The notes beneath the pieces were generated by a model. That model saw only the letters and a program-made list of their open reading frames with translations, was not told where the DNA came from and did not search any database. Of a stretch of 9,829 nucleotides of DNA, positions 6,593 to 9,829 are shown one piece after another (within the stretch, counting starts at the first letter, position 1; each line of letters opens with the position of its first letter). Position numbers and translations under genes: made by a program. Source of the DNA: Burkholderiales bacterium (GTDB taxonomy: Bacteria > Pseudomonadota > Gammaproteobacteria > Burkholderiales > Burkholderiaceae_C); the NCBI GenBank assembly GCA_005789685.1, contig SXXD01000177.1:1-9829 (forward strand). The letters run 5' to 3'.

Positions 6593-7786
6593 ATGAAAAC
6601 GCTGGATCTGGCCTCACCTGCACAGCGCTTGGGTCGTAAGACACCTTGGCGAGACTCGCTGGAAGCGGTCTGGGATCGCATGATGACCAGCACGTCTTTG
6701 TACCGCTGGAGTGTCTCCAACCCTCTGACCCGTTGGATCACACAGCGCCGTGCGCGCCAAGTGTTTGACCTCATGGCGGGTTTTGTATATTCGCAGGTTC
6801 TGCTTGCGTGTGTGCGCTTGCGCATTTTGGAAACAGTTGCTGAGCGTCCACGCACCCTCGAAGAATTGGCCCAGTTCACCAACCTGCCTGTGGCTGGTTT
6901 GCAGCGTTTGTTGCAATCGGCACTGGCCTTGCGCTTGCTAGATTTGCGCAGCGAAGGGCGCTACGGCTTGGGCGCATTGGGTGCCCCTGTGGCGGGTCAT
7001 GTTGGCATTCGAGCCATGATTGAACACCATGCTGTGTTGTACCAAGACATGCAAGACCCTGTGGCCATGCTCAAGGGCACAGACCAGCCAGGCGCCATGT
7101 CGCAGTACTGGCCTTACACCATTGAAGCGCAAAACGCGCAACGCGCAGCGACGAATGCCGCACAAGCTGAAAAATTCACGCGCTACTCCAACCTCATGTC
7201 AGCGTCACAGCCCTTCGTGGTGGATGAAATTTTTACCAGCTACTCGTTTGATGAGCACCGCTGTGTGCTCGACGTGGGCGGCGGTCAAGGCACATTCTTA
7301 GGCCGCTTGGCACAACATGCCAAGCACTTGCAGTTGCAATTGTTTGACTTGCCTGAAGTGGCGGTTCTGGCTCGCGCCAACTTTGAGCGCCAAGGCATTG
7401 CCGATCGCGCAACAGCCAATCCAGGCAGCTTTTTAGAAGACGCTTTGCCCCGTGGCGCCGACTTGGTCACTTTGATCCGCGTGGCCCACGACCATCCCGA
7501 TGCCGATGTGAAAACTGCGCTTCGCGCCATTTACGAAGCACTGCCTGTGGGTGGCACTTTGCTCTTGGCAGAACCCATGGCCCAAGAGCCCGACGAAACA
7601 CCTCACGGCGATGCGTATTTCCATTTTTACCTGTTGGCCATGGGCGCTGGCAGGTTGCGTACAGCCCGTGAGCTGATGGCCATGATGTCAGAGGCTGGCT
7701 TTTCGAATTTAGAACTTGTGCCAAACCCCATGCCCCTGCAAACGCAGATCTTGGTGGGGCGAAAGTCACAGGGTTTACACCAGTAA
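6593..7786 (+). CDS. crtF: Demethylspheroidene O-methyltransferase
   Basis: CrtF transfers a methyl group from SAM to the 1-hydroxyl of demethylspheroidene or a related carotenoid in the spheroidene/spirilloxanthin pathway. The 397-residue protein has an N-terminal dimerisation/winged-helix region (FDLMAGFVYSQVLLACVRLRI, then LEELAQFTNLPVAGLQRLL). The C-terminal Rossmann methyltransferase domain has the SAM motif LDVGGGQGTFLG (D227) and RVAHDHPD, with the probable catalytic H299. The ATG at 6593 starts one base after the crtE TGA, which suggests coupled translation, and gives the usual family length. An in-frame ATG at 6527 would add 22 residues and overlap crtE by 65 bp. Neither start has a clear Shine-Dalgarno sequence. 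Confidence 0.94.
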   Translation: MKTLDLASPAQRLGRKTPWRDSLEAVWDRMMTSTSLYRWSVSNPLTRWITQRRARQVFDLMAGFVYSQVLLACVRLRILETVAERPRTLEELAQFTNLPVAGLQRLLQSALALRLLDLRSEGRYGLGALGAPVAGHVGIRAMIEHHAVLYQDMQDPVAMLKGTDQPGAMSQYWPYTIEAQNAQRAATNAAQAEKFTRYSNLMSASQPFVVDEIFTSYSFDEHRCVLDVGGGQGTFLGRLAQHAKHLQLQLFDLPEVAVLARANFERQGIADRATANPGSFLEDALPRGADLVTLIRVAHDHPDADVKTALRAIYEALPVGGTLLLAEPMAQEPDETPHGDAYFHFYLLAMGAGRLRTARELMAMMSEAGFSNLELVPNPMPLQTQILVGRKSQGLHQ

Positions 7787-7797
7787 TTTTAAATAAT

Positions 7798-7815
7798 TGT
7801 AAATATTTGTTGACA
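7798..7815. promoter_or_regulatory. PpsR/CrtJ operator 1 of bchC
   Basis: TGTAAATATTTGTTGACA is a perfect TGT-N12-ACA box whose right arm is part of the TTGACA -35 candidate. It is the distal member of a tandem pair. Tandem CrtJ palindromes 8 bp apart are known at the bchC promoter of Rhodobacter capsulatus, and this layout matches. Confidence 0.75.
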
Positions 7816-7823
7816 CAAATTAT

Positions 7824-7841
7824 TGTAAGAGTAAATATACA
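7824..7841. promoter_or_regulatory. PpsR/CrtJ operator 2 of bchC
   Basis: TGTAAGAGTAAATATACA is a second perfect TGT-N12-ACA box, 8 bp after the first, covering the expected -10 region and ending 3 bp before the bchC ATG. The spacing would put two dimers on nearly the same DNA face, which fits cooperative repression. Confidence 0.72.
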
Positions 7842-7844
7842 GTC

Positions 7845-8783
7845 ATGCAGTCCACCGCTATCGTTTTCCAACAACCCAAGTCATTGGCTTTGACAGGTTT
7901 GTCCTTGCCTGAAATGGGCGCGGCGGACGTCAAAGTTGAGGTTGAGTTCAGTGGCATCAGCACGGGTACAGAGCGCCTTCTTTGGGATGGCACCATGCCC
8001 GCATTCCCCGGTATGGGCTACCCCTTGGTGCCAGGCTATGAAACCGTTGGCCGCGTGGTCGATGCCGGTGATCAAGCCACTTTGAAAGTGGGCACGCGGG
8101 TCTACATCCCTGGCTCTCAATGTTTCCAAGAAGCACGGAATTTATTTGGTGGCTCTGCCTCCAAGTTGGTGGTGCCTTCAGCCCGCGCCTTGGCCATCAA
8201 TGAAACATTGGCCGAGCAAGGTGTTTTGTTTGCATTGGCAGCCACGGCCCATCACGCTCACAGCGCGCCCGGCACACAGCAACCCGATTTGATTGTGGGC
8301 CATGGTGTTTTGGGGCGGATGATTGCCAGACTGGCTGTGTTGGCAGGTGGTCATCCAGTGGTGTGGGATACCAACCCTGCACGCCGCTCGGGTGCTGTGG
8401 GTTACGAGGTCATTGACCCCAGCACAGACACCCGCAAAAACTACAAATGCATTTGCGATGTGAGCGGTGCAGGTTCATTGCTGGACGAACTCATTGGCCG
8501 TTTGGCCCCAGGCGGTGAAGTGGTACTCGCTGGTTTTTACGACACGCCGCTTTCATTTATTTTTCCACCGGCCTTCATGCGCGAAGCGCGCATTCGTGTG
8601 GCCGCACAGTGGTCACCGCCCGACCTGGCCGCAGTCATTGCCTTGGCTGGCGATGGCCGTTTGTCCCTCGACGGTTTGATCACGCATCAACAAGATGCAA
8701 CCCAAGCAGACGCCGCCTACCGCACCGCGTTTGGCGACGCCGATTGTTTAAAGATGGTTCTTGATTGGAGACAAGTAGTATGA
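7845..8783 (+). CDS. bchC: 3-hydroxyethyl bacteriochlorophyllide a dehydrogenase
   Basis: BchC oxidises the 3-(1-hydroxyethyl) group of the bacteriochlorophyllide to the 3-acetyl group, late in bacteriochlorophyll a synthesis. The 312-residue product is a zinc-type alcohol dehydrogenase relative (MDR fold). The substrate-domain start SGISTGTERLLWDG and FPGMGYPLVPGYETVGRV is highly typical of BchC. The nucleotide-binding motif GHGVLG is at residues 152-157, followed by WDTNPARR. GGEVVLAGFYDTPLSF lies in the C-terminal half. The ATG at 7845 agrees with the family N-terminus (MQSTAIVF) although no Shine-Dalgarno sequence precedes it. The final codons contain the bchX ribosome binding site, and the stop overlaps the bchX start as ATGA. 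Confidence 0.96.
   Translation: MQSTAIVFQQPKSLALTGLSLPEMGAADVKVEVEFSGISTGTERLLWDGTMPAFPGMGYPLVPGYETVGRVVDAGDQATLKVGTRVYIPGSQCFQEARNLFGGSASKLVVPSARALAINETLAEQGVLFALAATAHHAHSAPGTQQPDLIVGHGVLGRMIARLAVLAGGHPVVWDTNPARRSGAVGYEVIDPSTDTRKNYKCICDVSGAGSLLDELIGRLAPGGEVVLAGFYDTPLSFIFPPAFMREARIRVAAQWSPPDLAAVIALAGDGRLSLDGLITHQQDATQADAAYRTAFGDADCLKMVLDWRQVV
8763..8779 (+). promoter_or_regulatory. bchX ribosome binding site within the end of bchC
   Basis: GGAG at 8767-8770 lies 9 nt before the bchX ATG at 8780 and decides that start over an in-frame TTG at 8765. The bases also encode the last residues of BchC (LDWRQVV). The surrounding 15-mer TTGATTGGAGACAAG (8761-8775) is identical to the crtE leader at 5665-5679. 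Confidence 0.75.
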
Positions 8784-9793
8784 GCTCGAGTTCGATTCCT
8801 TCTGTAGCCCCCGTGAATTTCATGCGCGACATTTTGCGCACTGAAGCGGCCATTGAACCCGCGCCTGTGTCCACCTCTGCGGTCACCAAGGAAACCCAAA
8901 TCATTGCCATCTATGGCAAAGGCGGCATTGGCAAAAGCTTCACGCTGGCCAACCTCAGTTACATGATGGCGCAGCAAGGTAAAAAAGTTTTGCTCATTGG
9001 CTGCGACCCTAAAAGCGACACCACCAGCTTGTTGTTTGGTGGCCGCGCATGCCCCACCATCATCGAAACGTCTTCCAAGAAAAAATTGGCCGGTGAAGCC
9101 GTTGCTATTGGCGACGTTTGCTTCAAACGCGATGGTGTTTACGCCATGGAATTAGGCGGCCCAGAAGTAGGACGCGGCTGCGGTGGTCGCGGCATCATTC
9201 ACGGTTTTGAATTGCTCGAAAAACTTGGCTTTCACGAGTGGGGCTTTGACTATGTGCTACTCGACTTCTTAGGCGACGTGGTTTGTGGCGGAGTTGGTTT
9301 GCCCATTGCACGCGACATGTGCCAAAAAGTGATTGTGGTGGCCAGCAACGATTTGCAGTCCCTGTATGTGGCCAACAACGTGTGCTCTGCAGTTGAATAC
9401 TTCCGCAAGTTGGGCGGCAATGTGGGCGTGGCCGGGATGGTCATTAACCGCGACGACGGTACCGGTGAGGCCGCCAACTTTGCTGAGAAGGTGGGTATCC
9501 CTGTGTTGTCCACCATTCCTGCCAATGAAGACATTCGCAGAAAGAGCGCTAGCTACGAAATCATTGGCCGTCCCGAATCTGTTTGGGGTCCCATGTTTGC
9601 CGAGTTGGCCGCCAACGTCCATACATCAGTGCCGATTCGCCCGAACCCCATGACACAAGATCAGTTGCTGGGCTTGTTTGCAGCTTCTGCTGTAGGACGT
9701 GATGTGGTGCTCGAGCCTGCAACGCAATTTGACATGTGCGGCAAGACTGACACCAGCAAGCCCACCCTTGAAGTTGTGTACGACGAAGTCTGA
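8780..9793 (+). CDS. bchX: Chlorophyllide a reductase iron protein, subunit X
   Basis: BchX is the NifH-like ATPase that passes electrons from its [4Fe-4S] cluster to BchYZ, which reduces ring B of the chlorin to a bacteriochlorin. The 337-residue product has an N-terminal extension of about 40 residues, as expected for BchX rather than BchL. The P-loop GKGGIGKS is at 46-53, and DPKSDTT follows. The two cluster cysteines are C134 (GRGCGGRG) and C169 (GDVVCGG), 35 residues apart as in NifH. EVGRGCGGRGIIHGFELLE is BchX-like. The ATG at 8780 overlaps the bchC stop and has a good ribosome binding site. bchY follows 4 bp after the stop, giving a tightly packed bchCXY unit. Like other members, the enzyme should be oxygen-sensitive. 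Confidence 0.97.
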   Translation: MSSSSIPSVAPVNFMRDILRTEAAIEPAPVSTSAVTKETQIIAIYGKGGIGKSFTLANLSYMMAQQGKKVLLIGCDPKSDTTSLLFGGRACPTIIETSSKKKLAGEAVAIGDVCFKRDGVYAMELGGPEVGRGCGGRGIIHGFELLEKLGFHEWGFDYVLLDFLGDVVCGGVGLPIARDMCQKVIVVASNDLQSLYVANNVCSAVEYFRKLGGNVGVAGMVINRDDGTGEAANFAEKVGIPVLSTIPANEDIRRKSASYEIIGRPESVWGPMFAELAANVHTSVPIRPNPMTQDQLLGLFAASAVGRDVVLEPATQFDMCGKTDTSKPTLEVVYDEV

Positions 9794-9797
9794 CATC

Positions 9798-9829
9798 ATG
9801 AGCAAAACGATTCCCATCGTCCCAGCCTC
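9798..9829 (+). CDS. bchY: Start of chlorophyllide a reductase subunit Y (cut by window edge)
   Basis: An ATG four bases after the bchX stop opens a frame that runs off the window after ten complete codons (MSKTIPIVPA). The residues alone are too few to identify. The assignment to bchY, a NifD-like catalytic subunit of chlorophyllide reductase, rests on the conserved bchX-bchY-bchZ order in purple bacteria. No strong Shine-Dalgarno sequence is visible, so translation is probably coupled to bchX. Confidence 0.75.
   Translation, partial: MSKTIPIVPA

Larger units (their letters stand above)
7787..7844. promoter_or_regulatory. bchC control region
   Basis: This 58-bp, very AT-rich gap between crtF and bchC contains TTGACA (7810-7815) as a possible -35, with only weak -10 candidates (TAAATA at 7832-7837 or AAATAT at 7833-7838). 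Two PpsR-type boxes fill most of it. Additional symmetry is ATTTGT/ACAAAT around TGAC (7805-7820) and AATAATT/AATTATT (7792-7798 and 7818-7824). No ribosome binding site precedes the ATG. Confidence 0.65.

Noticed and set aside
8765..8779. Longer BchX starting at TTG 8765
   Set aside because: The extra codons include the ribosome binding site itself. The ATG at 8780, in an ATGA overlap, is the natural start.

Overview
The window is a stretch of the photosynthesis gene cluster of a purple, bacteriochlorophyll-a-making proteobacterium. Codon use (moderately GC-rich, many gcc/ggc/ttg codons), the GGAGACA-type ribosome binding sites and the protein wording suggest a betaproteobacterium of the Burkholderiales, perhaps a Comamonadaceae relative of Limnohabitans, Rhodoferax or Rubrivivax. 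That placement is inference from general resemblance, not a database match. No RNA genes, mobile elements, CRISPR arrays or prophage traces are visible.

Layout: (1) positions 1-1586, minus strand: most of dxs, the first enzyme of the MEP isoprenoid pathway, cut by the left edge. (2) 1587-1723: a divergent, AT-rich control region rich in TTGAC/GTCAA half-sites. (3) 1724-5552, plus strand: bchI-bchD-bchO, encoding two Mg-chelatase subunits and a small alpha/beta-hydrolase-like protein. (4) 5553-5682: a control region with a near-consensus sigma70 promoter and three stacked palindromes. (5) 5683-7786: crtE-crtF, carotenoid genes for geranylgeranyl diphosphate synthase and the spheroidene-pathway O-methyltransferase. 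(6) 7787-7844: a short control region holding two perfect TGT-N12-ACA boxes 8 bp apart. (7) 7845-9829: bchC-bchX and the first codons of bchY, for bacteriochlorophyllide oxidation and chlorophyllide reductase; bchC and bchX overlap by ATGA.

Together: Dxs supplies C5 isoprenoid precursors. CrtE builds the C20 unit used both for carotenoids and for the bacteriochlorophyll tail. BchI and BchD help insert Mg2+ into protoporphyrin IX. BchX and BchY (with BchZ, outside the window) reduce ring B, and BchC oxidises the 3-hydroxyethyl group. CrtF O-methylates the carotenoid. The gene content and the crtEF-bchCXY order are known from other purple bacteria. The points most worth a second look are regulatory: PpsR/CrtJ-type boxes in all three control regions, including the one that dxs shares with bchI, and a 16-bp element common to the bchI and crtE leaders. 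I see no sign of a new enzymatic system here.
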